Below, in pieces: positions 17,166 to 26,422 of a stretch of 64,000 bases of DNA. A program made the translations under genes and the position numbers. The stretch is from an uncultured Paracoccaceae bacterium (GTDB lineage: Bacteria > Bacteroidota > Bacteroidia > Flavobacteriales > Flavobacteriaceae), in contig CALSPC010000008.1 of NCBI GenBank assembly GCA_943788135.1, positions 24,990 to 88,989 on the forward strand. The letters are read 5' to 3'. Numbering within the stretch: position 1 is the first letter of the stretch; each line of letters opens with the position of its first letter. The notes beneath the pieces are model-generated. The model was not told where the DNA came from. It saw nothing but the letters and a program-made list of their open reading frames with translations, and ran no database searches.

Positions 17166-18404
17166 ATGACAATCCTTTTCACTCATATTAAAGAATTACT
17201 TCAGACACGACCACAATCGGAAATGCGAGTGATGGGTAGAGCAATGGCTGATTTACCGCATATCAAAAATGCGTTTTTAAGGATTCAAGATGATGAAATT
17301 TTAGATTTCGGACCAATGGCTGATCTTGTTATTCAAGACAGCGATCAGCTTATTGATGTCACAGGAAAACTCATCCTTCCTGCGTGGTGCGACAGTCATT
17401 CTCATGTGGTTTATGCTGGCGATCGCTCACAAGAATTTGTAGATCGGCTAAAGGGTTTAAGTTATGAAGCTATCGCTGCAAAAGGCGGTGGGATCCTAAA
17501 CTCTGCTGAAACCTTACAACAGACCAGCGAAGCTGTACTTTATACACAAGCAATGGAGCGTATAAATGCACTCATTCAACTTGGTACTGGCGCCTTGGAA
17601 ATCAAATCTGGCTATGGATTAAGCACCGAAGCAGAACTTAAGATGCTGCACGTTATTAAAAAAATAAAGGACACTTCAGCTGTAAAAATAAAAGCAACAT
17701 TTTTGGGTGCTCATGCCATTCCAAAATTATATAAAACCAATAAAAAAGAATATATTGATTTGATAATTCATACAATGCTCCCTGAAATAGACCGTCAAAA
17801 ATTAGCAGATTTTGTAGATGTATTTTGCGAAAAAGGCTATTTCTCATTAGAAGACACAGCTCACATTCTAGAAGCTGCTGCACAATATGGACTTGTTCCA
17901 AAAGTTCATGTGAATCAATTTAATGCATTTGGAGGGGTGGGTTTAGCGGTTAAACACAAGGCTTTGTCCGTAGATCATTTGGAAGTTGTCACTGAAAAAG
18001 ATCTTGAAGATTTAAAAAACTCCGACACCATGGCGGTTGCTTTACCTGGCTGCTCATTTTTTCTGGGCATTCCATATACGCCTGCTCGACAACTTATCGA
18101 TGCTGGAATTCCTGTAGCTCTAGCTTCAGATTTTAATCCAGGGTCTGCGCCTAGTGGAAATATGAATTTTGTGGTAAGCTTAGCATGTATCAAAATGAAT
18201 ATGACCCCAGAAGAAGCTCTGAATGCAACAACTCTAAATGGCGCCTATGCTATGAATATTTCAGAAACTCACGGCAGCATTACAAAAGGTAAAAAAGCAA
18301 ATCTTATCATCACAAAAAACATGACCTCTTACCGTCAAATTCCTTATCATTTTGGAAACTCTCCAATACACAAGGTGATGATTAACGGCGCCTTTGTAGA
18401 TTAA
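17166..18404 (+). CDS. hutI: Imidazolonepropionase
   Basis: 412 residues, amidohydrolase superfamily. The metal-binding HSH lies in WCDSHSHVVYAGDRSQEF (about 75-92). Other motifs are GGGILNS, KSGYGLSTEAELKML, TFLGAHAIP, VHVNQFNAFGG and ASDFNPGSAPSGN, which holds the late metal-binding aspartate. It opens the imidazolone ring to N-formimidoyl-glutamate in histidine breakdown. It follows fumC by 4 bases; hutG lies 1 kb further on. Histidase and urocanase are not in the window. Confidence 0.93.
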   Translation: MTILFTHIKELLQTRPQSEMRVMGRAMADLPHIKNAFLRIQDDEILDFGPMADLVIQDSDQLIDVTGKLILPAWCDSHSHVVYAGDRSQEFVDRLKGLSYEAIAAKGGGILNSAETLQQTSEAVLYTQAMERINALIQLGTGALEIKSGYGLSTEAELKMLHVIKKIKDTSAVKIKATFLGAHAIPKLYKTNKKEYIDLIIHTMLPEIDRQKLADFVDVFCEKGYFSLEDTAHILEAAAQYGLVPKVHVNQFNAFGGVGLAVKHKALSVDHLEVVTEKDLEDLKNSDTMAVALPGCSFFLGIPYTPARQLIDAGIPVALASDFNPGSAPSGNMNFVVSLACIKMNMTPEEALNATTLNGAYAMNISETHGSITKGKKANLIITKNMTSYRQIPYHFGNSPIHKVMINGAFVD

Positions 18405-18411
18405 GTTGTGC

Positions 18412-19293
18412 TTATTTTAAAGAAAATGTTGTACTTGAGATCAGCACATCTTGGTCGAAAACATTGACAATGTAAGCTCCTTTTTCGTATGTTCCTTCTT
18501 CATTACTTACAAAATCACAGACCTCTAAAAGTTCATTTTGGTAGGAAAATGCACTAACATAGCTATATTTTAGACTCTTATCGCCAAACTGTACAGGCGT
18601 ATTTGATCCAATTACCGAAAGGCTTGGGTCTATAACCTGAACGAAATATTTTTTATCGCCAGCTTCTGCTAAAAGATTTGAAGGAATGGTATAACATATT
18701 CTTAAATTGTCAACTCTTCTGGCACGTGTTGTTGGCACTAATTTTCCTGAGTTACGTTGTATAACTCCAAAAGCATTCAAACGCTCTACAGTAAGTGTTT
18801 TTGCTTTGTTCACCGTTTCAGACAACTGAAGATTTTGTTGAGTTAGAAGCGTGTTTGAATCCAATTGCGAGTTCAATTGAACTTGGGTGCTGTCTAAAGC
18901 TGTTTCTAACAAAGCATTTTGAAGTTTCAATGTTTCGTTTTCATTTAATAATACTTCCATTTCAGACTCTAACTCAAAATATTTTTTCTTGTATTTGAGT
19001 AAGGCTGAAACACTTGATTTTGAAGCTTTAAGCTCTGCAACTAGAACATCTAAACGTGCTTGTGCTTCTATAAGTTTTGCATTCGCCACTTCATTATCAG
19101 CATTTGCTTCTGCATATAAAGAAGACATTTGCTCTAGATTTCTAACAACTTCTGATTTTTCATTTTCAAGAACCAATTCAGTTGCTTTATTAGTACTGTG
19201 CATTCTATAGGTAAAGAATAGAGTACCTAGAAGCAATAGCACTAAAATAAGGATTGTCGTTTTTGAGCCTTTAGAAGAAGAAGTCGTGTTCAT
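18412..19293 (-). CDS. Membrane-anchored coiled-coil protein, unknown function
   Basis: 293 residues. One membrane anchor (about residues 12-30, ILILVLLLLGTLFFTY) is followed by a heptad-rich coiled coil from about 38 to 165 with no Pro or Gly, then a compact C-terminal domain of about 115 residues beginning near RVDNLRICYTIPSN and ending STTFSLK. Relatives in flavobacteria are annotated only as hypothetical or chromosome-partitioning-like. It is probably held in the inner membrane with the coil in the periplasm. It is convergent with hutI (8-base gap), and its promoter reaches into the start of the divergent hutG. Confidence 0.6.
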   Translation of the reverse strand: MNTTSSSKGSKTTILILVLLLLGTLFFTYRMHSTNKATELVLENEKSEVVRNLEQMSSLYAEANADNEVANAKLIEAQARLDVLVAELKASKSSVSALLKYKKKYFELESEMEVLLNENETLKLQNALLETALDSTQVQLNSQLDSNTLLTQQNLQLSETVNKAKTLTVERLNAFGVIQRNSGKLVPTTRARRVDNLRICYTIPSNLLAEAGDKKYFVQVIDPSLSVIGSNTPVQFGDKSLKYSYVSAFSYQNELLEVCDFVSNEEGTYEKGAYIVNVFDQDVLISSTTFSLK

Positions 19294-19365
19294 AGTTGTG
19301 TGTTATAAAGATTAAAATTGATGGTGTTTAAAATTAGTTAAAAAAGATGTAATTTTAAACTCCAG

Positions 19366-19397
19366 CAAATGTATCATAAAAAATGAATAATCTTCAA
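19366..19397 (-). promoter_or_regulatory. Flavobacterial promoter of the coiled-coil gene
   Basis: Minus strand TTG (19395-19397), 21 bases, TACATTTG (19366-19373). Full match; its -33 end lies inside the first codons of the divergent hutG (ATG 19383). Confidence 0.55.
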
Positions 19398-20411
19398 ATA
19401 ATTTCTACTGAAACGTTAACTGAACTTACTACTCAGAGAACTGGAGAAACTAAGTTTTTTGAACAGGTCCAGTGTTTATCCGATTCGAATGAATTATCAT
19501 CGGCGCTTGCGTGTTCAAAAGTCAAATTTGTGCTTTTTGGAATCAAAGAGGATATTGGTGTTTTGGCAAATACTGGTCAAGCTGGGGCAAAAAACACATG
19601 GGACGTTGTGCTTAAGGCACTCTTAAATCTACAAAGCAATCAATTTACAACTCCAGAAAATACTTTAGTGCTTGGGCATTTAGAGTTTTCAGATTTGTAT
19701 GCACGCCTATCAGAACTTAAAACAGAAAAAAGCCTTCAAACCTATCGCAAGTCTGTGGAAATTATTGATCAAAGTGTTAGTCAACTGGTATATGAAATTG
19801 TAAAGGCCGGAAAGATTCCTATTCTGATTGGAGGCGGACATAATAACGCTTACGGCGCTATAAAAGGAAGCGCAAGTGCTTTAGGAACCAAGATAAATGC
19901 TCTAAATTTTGATGCGCACTCGGATTTGCGCGCTCTTGAAGGACGTCATAGTGGTAATGGGTTTAGATATGCAATTGAAGACGGGTTTTTGGACCGTTAT
20001 TTTATTTTTGGATTGCATGAAAACTATACCTCAACAGAAATTTTAAGCTATATTAAAGCTTCAAACTCAACGATAAAATTTAACACTTTTGAGGATATTA
20101 TGGTTCGAAAGCAGAGCAGTTTTAAGTCCACATTTGAAGCAATTATGAATTTTATTTCAACCTCAAAATTTGGTATTGAAATTGATTGCGATGCCATTCA
20201 GAATTGTCCAAGTAGTGCTCAGACCCCTAGTGGATTTTCTGTGAATCAAACACGTCAATTTATTCATTATTTTGGAGCACATCCAAATGCAACCTATTTA
20301 CATATTTGCGAAGCCACTACAAATTTAGAATCCTCACGGGAAAATGCACAAACGGGAAAACTCCTCTCCTATTTGATTACAGATTTTATGAATACGCGAA
20401 GAATATCTTAA
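19383..20411 (+). CDS. hutG: Formimidoylglutamase, arginase/ureohydrolase family
   Basis: 342 residues. The manganese-site motifs of ureohydrolases are present: GGGHNNAYGAIKG (about 153-165), NFDAHSDLRALEGRHSGNGFRYA (in the order NFDAHSD then HSGN) and EIDCDAIQNCPSS. The HSGNGF block favours formimidoylglutamase over arginase or agmatinase. It releases formamide from formimino-glutamate to give glutamate, the last step of histidine use. The N-terminal domain is longer than in Bacillus HutG, as is usual in Bacteroidota. Convergent with the hydroxylase gene (1-base gap). Confidence 0.85.
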   Translation: MNNLQIISTETLTELTTQRTGETKFFEQVQCLSDSNELSSALACSKVKFVLFGIKEDIGVLANTGQAGAKNTWDVVLKALLNLQSNQFTTPENTLVLGHLEFSDLYARLSELKTEKSLQTYRKSVEIIDQSVSQLVYEIVKAGKIPILIGGGHNNAYGAIKGSASALGTKINALNFDAHSDLRALEGRHSGNGFRYAIEDGFLDRYFIFGLHENYTSTEILSYIKASNSTIKFNTFEDIMVRKQSSFKSTFEAIMNFISTSKFGIEIDCDAIQNCPSSAQTPSGFSVNQTRQFIHYFGAHPNATYLHICEATTNLESSRENAQTGKLLSYLITDFMNTRRIS

Positions 20412-20412
20412 A

Positions 20413-21288
20413 CTAATCCCCTTTTTTAAACCCATAAAATAGCTGACCAAAAAAACTAGCAGGCATATGATCATCACCTTGATAGCCTAATGTGAGGTTT
20501 TTATCGGGATTTGGCACATAATTGGTTTTAAAAATATAATCCCATAAACTTAAGCTAATTGCAAAATTAACTCCAGATTTGAAGCCTTCGGGAATAGTTT
20601 GTGCATGGTGATATAAATGCATAACGGGATTATTAAAGACATACTTTAGAGGCCCATAATTTAGCTTAATATTGGCATGATTTAGGTGTCCAATTGAAAT
20701 CGCCATAAAATGAACGATAAAAGCTTGTTCAGGTTCAAAACCTCCCAATACCATAAGCGCAATCACTTTGAATGGTTTGTATAAAATATTTTCCATCCAA
20801 TGGTAACGTAAGTGCGCTGCGAAACCCATCTCTTTTACGGAGTGATGGACTTTATGGAATTTCCAAAATACGGGAAAACGATGTAAGATGATGTGTGTTA
20901 ACCACTGTACAAAATCCAGAACTACAAAAAACAGTACTAATTGGACCACAGGCGAAAAACTTGATAAATCGACAAGAGCAATCGCATTTGGAGTAATCTG
21001 AAATTCATCAACTGCTATTTTAGTGATGATTTTATAGACACCACTGATGAACATACTAAAGATGAAAAAATTGAAAAACATATAAAATCCATCAAGAAAA
21101 AAATCTTTTCTAAAAATGGATTGTTGTTTTCGCCACGGAAAAACCATTTCGAGACACCACACAACTAAGGAGATCGCTATCAAGCCCCAAAAATAATTGC
21201 GGGTCCAAGGCACCTCAAAACAAATGGATTTCCAAGTCCACTGTACGGTTCCTAAAAAGGCGTTAAAAAATAATTCTAAATACTCCAT
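20413..21288 (-). CDS. Sterol desaturase / fatty acid hydroxylase superfamily protein
   Basis: 291 residues, integral membrane di-iron enzyme. Histidine clusters are visible as HIILHRFPVFWKFHKVHH (HxxxH and HxxHH, about 132-149), HLRYHWMEN, and HLYHH near residue 225. Three to four membrane segments surround them. The family hydroxylates or desaturates lipid carbons with O2. The ATG abuts the stop of the E1 gene upstream, so the two share a transcript. The substrate is unknown; a role in modifying branched fatty acids or carotenoid-like lipids would fit the context but is inference. Confidence 0.75.
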   Translation of the reverse strand: MEYLELFFNAFLGTVQWTWKSICFEVPWTRNYFWGLIAISLVVWCLEMVFPWRKQQSIFRKDFFLDGFYMFFNFFIFSMFISGVYKIITKIAVDEFQITPNAIALVDLSSFSPVVQLVLFFVVLDFVQWLTHIILHRFPVFWKFHKVHHSVKEMGFAAHLRYHWMENILYKPFKVIALMVLGGFEPEQAFIVHFMAISIGHLNHANIKLNYGPLKYVFNNPVMHLYHHAQTIPEGFKSGVNFAISLSLWDYIFKTNYVPNPDKNLTLGYQGDDHMPASFFGQLFYGFKKGD

Positions 21289-23277
21289 TTAATACGCAAG
21301 TAAGGCTAATAAGTCTTCATCAAAAGTTCGCTTTGCAAGATACTGTTGTTCTAGCGCACTTGCAAATGGAATGGGAGTTTCTATGCTCGCAACTCGTTTG
21401 ACAGGTGCATCTAAATACTCAAAAGCTTGTTCCATCAATTGTGATGAAATATCAGAAGCCATACTACCAAACAACGAATCTTCTTGTAGAATAATCGCTT
21501 TGTTTGTTTTTTTAACGGAGGTCAATATGGCTTCAAAATCTAAAGGTTGTAAGGTTCTTAAATCAATAACATCGGCTGAAATATGCGGATATTTTTCTAA
21601 AGTTTCTAAGGCCCAATGTACTGCTGCACCATAGGTGATTATGCTAACATCGGTACCTTCTTTTATAAGAGATGCTACACCAAAGGGAAGTGTAAAATAA
21701 TCGGTTGGCACCTCTTGCCTCACGCTTCTATACAAGGCTTTATGCTCAAAAAACAATACAGGATTGGGGTCGTTAATGGCTGTTGCCAATAACCCTTTTG
21801 CATCGTATGGAAAGGCTGGATACACCACTTTTAGTCCTGGAGTTTTGGTAAACCACGCTTCGTTGGTTTGGGAATGAAAAGGGCCTGCTGCGACGCCTGC
21901 TCCACATGGCATACGCAAAACAATATCTGCTGCTTGCCCCCAACGGTAATGGGATTTTGCTAGATAATTAACCACCGGATTAAATCCTGAGCTTACAAAA
22001 TCTGCAAACTGCATTTCAACAACTGATTTGATTCCTGCAATAGACAAACCCATCGCAGTTTCTACAATTGCAGATTCGCAAATGGGAGTATTCCGAACGC
22101 GTTCTTTTCCAAACTGTTCAACAAAATGTTCTGTAATTTTAAATACACCGCCATATTCTGCGATGTCTTGTCCCATAATCACTAAATCGGGATGAATTTC
22201 CATAGACTGGCGCAAGCCTTCTGATATGGCATCAACGAGTCGTTTTGTGTCTTGAGTTGTAGTGGGCTTAGTCGCTTTATAGTTGAAGGGTTTATAAATG
22301 TCTGCAAGTTCGGCCTCCAAGTTTGGAACTATTGCAGGCTCATCAAACGCAATTTGCAAACCTTCTTGAATATCTTTTTTGAAAGCTGCTTTGAAATCCT
22401 CTATTTCGGCAGATGTAATTATTTTTTTTTGAAGAAGAAAAGTCTCAAAATTAGAGATTGGATCTTTTTGAGCCCAAGCCTCTAACATTTCTTGTGCAAC
22501 GTATGATGTACCACTCGCCTCTTCGTGACCTCGCATTCTGAAGGTTTTAAATTCAATCAAAACAGGTCGTGGCGACTTTCGCATACTTTTGGCAATGGCA
22601 TCAATTTTAGAAAACACTTCCATCACATTATTGCCTTCAATGACATGAGATTCCATGCCGTAACCTATACCACGGTCAGCAATAGACTCGCAATTATATT
22701 GTTCATTTGAGGGTGTGGACAGGCCATAACCATTGTTTTCAATACAAAACAAAACAGGTAAATTCCAGACAGAGGCAACATTAAGTGCTTCATGAAAATC
22801 GCCTTCACTTGTACCGCCATCTCCAGAAAACACAGCGGTTAATTTGGATTCCTTTTTTAAAATATGTGATAATGCAATGCCGTCGGCAACTCCAAGTTGA
22901 GGACCTAAATGGGAAATCATGCCTATAATATTATAGTCTTGAGTTCCAAAATGAAAAGAGCGGTCTCGACCTTTTGTAAACCCACTTGCTTTGCCTTGCC
23001 ATTGCGAAAACAAACGGTATAGTGGGATCTCACGTGTTGTAAATACACCCAAATTTCGATGCATTGGAAGTATGTATTCATCCACCTCTAGGGCGAGAGT
23101 GACGCCTACAGAAATCGCTTCTTGACCAATACCTGAAAACCATTTTGAAATTTTGCCTTGCCGAAGTAAAATCAACATTTTTTCTTCAATAAGTCTGGAT
23201 TTCAACATGTTAAAATACAAAGACTTCTGAATCTCTTTGCTTATGGCTTTATCATCGTAATGAAATAGTGGTTTCAA
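21289..23277 (-). CDS. Fused alpha-beta E1 subunit of a 2-oxoacid dehydrogenase, probably branched-chain
   Basis: 662 residues. Residues about 1-330 are the E1-alpha half, with the thiamine diphosphate motif GDGGTSEGDFHEALN and the paired NN in CIENNGYGLS. Residues about 345-662 are the E1-beta half, beginning VDAISEGLRQSMEIHPDLVIMGQD by pattern, with GGVFKITEHF and AMGLSIAGIKSVVEMQF. The fusion is common in Bacteroidota. It decarboxylates branched-chain 2-oxoacids (or a similar substrate), feeding acyl-CoA to iso-branched fatty acids. E2 and E3 are not nearby. The sterol-desaturase-like gene follows without a gap. Confidence 0.82.
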   Translation of the reverse strand: MKPLFHYDDKAISKEIQKSLYFNMLKSRLIEEKMLILLRQGKISKWFSGIGQEAISVGVTLALEVDEYILPMHRNLGVFTTREIPLYRLFSQWQGKASGFTKGRDRSFHFGTQDYNIIGMISHLGPQLGVADGIALSHILKKESKLTAVFSGDGGTSEGDFHEALNVASVWNLPVLFCIENNGYGLSTPSNEQYNCESIADRGIGYGMESHVIEGNNVMEVFSKIDAIAKSMRKSPRPVLIEFKTFRMRGHEEASGTSYVAQEMLEAWAQKDPISNFETFLLQKKIITSAEIEDFKAAFKKDIQEGLQIAFDEPAIVPNLEAELADIYKPFNYKATKPTTTQDTKRLVDAISEGLRQSMEIHPDLVIMGQDIAEYGGVFKITEHFVEQFGKERVRNTPICESAIVETAMGLSIAGIKSVVEMQFADFVSSGFNPVVNYLAKSHYRWGQAADIVLRMPCGAGVAAGPFHSQTNEAWFTKTPGLKVVYPAFPYDAKGLLATAINDPNPVLFFEHKALYRSVRQEVPTDYFTLPFGVASLIKEGTDVSIITYGAAVHWALETLEKYPHISADVIDLRTLQPLDFEAILTSVKKTNKAIILQEDSLFGSMASDISSQLMEQAFEYLDAPVKRVASIETPIPFASALEQQYLAKRTFDEDLLALLAY

Positions 23278-23346
23278 ATCTGAGTTTTTTGCCTTTCAAA
23301 AATAGGGAAATATTAGTTATAAACGTTTAACTTTAAAAAATTGCTT

Positions 23347-23374
23347 TTGTAAAACTTTGGATTTGTTATCTTTG
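23347..23374 (+). promoter_or_regulatory. Flavobacterial promoter of the oxygenase operon
   Basis: TTG (23347-23349), 17 bases, TATCTTTG (23367-23374), 25 bases before the ATG at 23400. Full consensus match. Confidence 0.7.
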
Positions 23375-23399
23375 TTACATACATCAATACACAAAAGCA

Positions 23400-24350
23400 A
23401 TGAACAAAATTCCAAGTGTTAATCTTAAAGAGTTTTTATCCGACGACTCTAAGGTCAAACAACAATTTGTTACTAAAATTGGTGAGGCTTATGAAACCAT
23501 AGGATTTGTTGCGCTTAAGGGTCATTTTTTAGATGATGCTTTAGTGGACACGTTATATTCAGAAATAAAAAAGTTTTTCGATCTACCTACACCACAAAAA
23601 CAAAAATATGAGATCCCAGGAATTGGTGGTCAACGAGGCTATGTGTCGTTTGGAAAAGAAAGTGCCAAAGGCAAAAAAGAAGGCGATTTAAAAGAGTATT
23701 GGCATTTTGGACAATTTGTTCAAGATAATCCAGAGCTTGAAGCTGAATACCCTAAAAATATAGAAGTTGAAGAATTAGAGCACTTTAATTCTGTAGGAAA
23801 AGAAGCCTATAGAATGCTAGAAAAAACAGCGAAATATGTGTTAAGAGCATTGGCAATATACTTAGAATTAGATGAACGTTATTTTGACGCGTATATTCAT
23901 AACGGAAACAGCATTTTACGTCCTATCCATTATCCACCAATCACAGAAGAACCAAAAAATGCAGAACGCGCAGCAGCTCATGGCGACATCAACCTCATTA
24001 CGTTATTAATGGGCGCACAAGGGCGAGGCTTACAAGTTCAAAACCATGATGGCCAATGGATAGATGCTATCGCTAACCCAGATGAAATTATGATTAATGT
24101 TGGTGATATGTTATCGCGACACACCAACAATAAATTAAAATCAACCATCCACAGAGTGGTCAACCCTCCTCGTGAAATGTGGGGTACCTCACGCTATTCT
24201 ATTCCTTTTTTCATGCACCCAATTAGTGCAATGAAATTAAACGTTTTAGACAACTGTATTGATGCTGAAAATCCAAAACAATTTGAAGATATCACTGCTG
24301 GCGAATATTTGGATCAACGCATTAGAGAATTAGGATTAGCTAAAAACTAA
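23400..24350 (+). CDS. Isopenicillin N synthase family 2-oxoglutarate/Fe(II) dioxygenase
   Basis: 316 residues. The N-terminal DIOX_N-like region (IPSVNLKEFL, then GFVALKGH) is followed by the double-stranded beta-helix. Its iron ligands appear as AAHGDINLITLL (H-x-D, about 194-196) and STIHRVVNPP (about 253-262), with the 2-oxoglutarate-binding arginine in TSRYSIPFF. The substrate is unknown; plant and bacterial relatives oxidise amino acids, hormones or lipids. It is the first gene of a four-gene rightward operon, and its TAA overlaps the next ATG. Confidence 0.8.
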   Translation: MNKIPSVNLKEFLSDDSKVKQQFVTKIGEAYETIGFVALKGHFLDDALVDTLYSEIKKFFDLPTPQKQKYEIPGIGGQRGYVSFGKESAKGKKEGDLKEYWHFGQFVQDNPELEAEYPKNIEVEELEHFNSVGKEAYRMLEKTAKYVLRALAIYLELDERYFDAYIHNGNSILRPIHYPPITEEPKNAERAAAHGDINLITLLMGAQGRGLQVQNHDGQWIDAIANPDEIMINVGDMLSRHTNNKLKSTIHRVVNPPREMWGTSRYSIPFFMHPISAMKLNVLDNCIDAENPKQFEDITAGEYLDQRIRELGLAKN

Positions 24351-24679
24351 TGGATTTAAAGGATCAACTTAAGAATTTGTTTCCAGAGCATACTGAAAGT
24401 CCATCAGAGAGCCCTGAACCCAAAAAGACTACTCTTTGGATGCAAGATGCGCCCATAATATGTAAATACGAGAAACGTAAAGGAAAACCCATTACAATCA
24501 TCGAAGGCTATACTGGAGCGGATGACGATTTTAAAGCTTTAGCCAAAGACCTAAAAAAAAGGTTTAGTGTTGGCGGAAGTTTCAAAAATGACACCATTAT
24601 CATTCAAGGGGATTTTAGAGATAAAATTATGGCCTTTTTAAAAGAATTAGGCTTCAATGTTAAACGCGTTGGAGGATAA
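24350..24679 (+). CDS. SUI1/YciH family translation initiation factor
   Basis: 109 residues. A variable N-terminus precedes a SUI1 domain (about 40-109), with ITIIEGYTGADDDFKALAKDL (pattern shortened to GYTGADDD), KRFSVGGSFKNDTIIIQGD and a C-terminal LGFNVKRVGG. It resembles bacterial YciH and eukaryotic eIF1, which take part in start-codon selection. ATG overlaps the preceding stop, so the genes are translationally coupled. The last codons supply a GGAGG just before the next gene. Confidence 0.85.
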   Translation: MDLKDQLKNLFPEHTESPSESPEPKKTTLWMQDAPIICKYEKRKGKPITIIEGYTGADDDFKALAKDLKKRFSVGGSFKNDTIIIQGDFRDKIMAFLKELGFNVKRVGG

Positions 24680-24691
24680 AAATTGTATGCA

Positions 24692-25561
24692 ATGGCTATA
24701 AAAAACTCCGAACTTATACTCAATTCTGATGGAAGTATTTATCACCTTCACTTGAAACCTTCAGACATTGCAGACACCCTTATTTTTGTAGGCGATCAAG
24801 AACGTGTTGGCGAGGTTACTAAGTATTTTGACCGCATAGATTTTGAAATGCAAAGTCGTGAGTTTAAAACACAGACTGGATACTATAAAGGAAAACGGCT
24901 TTCTGTAATTTCAACGGGGATTGGTCCTGATAATATTGATATTGTACTCAATGAATTGGATGCTTTAGTAAATATTGATTTTAACACTCGAGAAATCAAG
25001 GCCACTAAAACAAGTTTATCCATTGTTCGAATAGGAACATCAGGGGCATTACAACCCGATATCGACGTTGATAGTTTTGTTATTAGCTCTTATGGAATGG
25101 ATATAAATGGAATGCTTCAATCTTATAAAATTGATGCGATCAAACATGCAGATATCGAAGCGGCATTTGTAAAACACACCCAATGGAGCCCACAAAAACC
25201 ATATCCCGTTATTATAGAAAATTCAAAACAATTAGAAGCAAAATTAAAAAGTGACCAAACTCTCAACGGACTTACCGCAACCTGTGGTGGGTTTTACGGC
25301 CCTCAAGGTCGGGTCTTACGTTTAGAATTACAAGACGACAGTCTGAATCATAAAATGGATAGTTTTGATTACAAGGGCTTAAGAGTTACCAATTTTGAAA
25401 TGGAAACGTCTGCAATTTACGGGTTGTCCAAATTACTGGGCCATAAAGCCTGTTCCATGAATGCTATTTTGGCCAATAGAGCTTTGGGAACTTTTAGCAA
25501 AACACCACTAGCGACTATCGATAAGTTGATTGTATATACGCTAAATAAACTTGTTTCTTAG
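24692..25561 (+). CDS. Nucleoside phosphorylase (uridine phosphorylase-like)
   Basis: 289 residues from ATG 24692. An upstream in-frame TTG at 24683 sits 7 bases after GGAGG but would add only three residues, and homologues begin at the MAIKNSEL equivalent. Motifs are FVGDQERVGEVTKYFD (purine/uridine phosphorylase opening), STGIGPDNIDIVLNEL (phosphate site), VRIGTSGALQ and the ribose-binding FEMETSAIYGL. It splits nucleosides with phosphate to free base and ribose-1-phosphate in salvage. It is the third gene of the operon; the next starts immediately after its stop. Confidence 0.82.
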   Translation: MAIKNSELILNSDGSIYHLHLKPSDIADTLIFVGDQERVGEVTKYFDRIDFEMQSREFKTQTGYYKGKRLSVISTGIGPDNIDIVLNELDALVNIDFNTREIKATKTSLSIVRIGTSGALQPDIDVDSFVISSYGMDINGMLQSYKIDAIKHADIEAAFVKHTQWSPQKPYPVIIENSKQLEAKLKSDQTLNGLTATCGGFYGPQGRVLRLELQDDSLNHKMDSFDYKGLRVTNFEMETSAIYGLSKLLGHKACSMNAILANRALGTFSKTPLATIDKLIVYTLNKLVS

Positions 25562-26422
25562 ATGAAAGATGTACGTATTGGCGGCGTTCCAGAACACTTC
25601 AACTATGCTTGGTATATGGCATTAAAACAAGGGCATTTTAAGTCCCATGATATTAGTGTACGCTGGAAAGATTATTTTGGTGGCACAGGCCAAATGGCCA
25701 CTGCACTTCGCAACAACGAGATTGATATTGCTGTAATTTTAACTGAAGGCATCATTAAAGATATTACGGAAGGAAGTCCGTGTAAGATTGTACAAGTTTT
25801 TGTGGAAACACCCTTAATTTGGGGCATCCATGTGGCGGAAAAATCGGCTTTTACACACCTGAGCGAACTCAAAGGCCAACGGGCCGCCATAAGTCGCTAC
25901 GGCTCCGGTTCTCATTTGATGGCGTACGTAAATGCACAAAAATTAGACTGGGATACCGCTACCGATTTACAATTTGAAGTGGTCAAGGATCTAGATGGTG
26001 CGGTAGAAGCACTAACACATCAAAAAGCGGATTATTTTATGTGGGAGAAATTTACAACAAAGCCTTTAGTCGATCAGCGAACTTTTCGACGTTTAGGAGA
26101 TTGCCCAACGCCGTGGCCTTGCTTTGTTCTTGCGGTGCGCGATGAATTTATTTCCAATGAAAAAGAAACGCTTCAAACGATTCTAAAAGTCATCAATTCG
26201 ATTACTGCTAGATTTAAACATATTCCTGAAATTGAGACTATTATTTCTGAGCGCTATCACCAAAAAAATGAAGATGTGAAAAATTGGTTAGCGTTAACAG
26301 AATGGTCTCAACAAAACATCCAAGCATCTACAGTGGAAGCCGTTCAAGAGCAGTTGCTAAAATTAGATATTATATCGAAAAAACTCCCTTTTGAGCAGTT
26401 GGTGGCGTCTTTAGAAGATTAG
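25562..26422 (+). CDS. Cytosolic periplasmic-binding-protein-like protein (Ca3427-like)
   Basis: 286 residues with a type II binding-protein fold: IGGVPEHFNYAWYMALKQG, then FGGTGQMATALRNNEIDIAV and LKGQRAAISRYGSGSHLMAYV. There is no signal peptide or lipobox, so it should stay in the cytoplasm and is not a normal ABC transporter receptor. Its features recall the Ca3427-like family shared by Bacteroidota and some fungi; this is from memory and unconfirmed. No permease or ATPase gene is nearby. ATG directly follows the phosphorylase stop, suggesting a linked metabolic role such as binding a base or small metabolite. Confidence 0.6.
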   Translation: MKDVRIGGVPEHFNYAWYMALKQGHFKSHDISVRWKDYFGGTGQMATALRNNEIDIAVILTEGIIKDITEGSPCKIVQVFVETPLIWGIHVAEKSAFTHLSELKGQRAAISRYGSGSHLMAYVNAQKLDWDTATDLQFEVVKDLDGAVEALTHQKADYFMWEKFTTKPLVDQRTFRRLGDCPTPWPCFVLAVRDEFISNEKETLQTILKVINSITARFKHIPEIETIISERYHQKNEDVKNWLALTEWSQQNIQASTVEAVQEQLLKLDIISKKLPFEQLVASLED

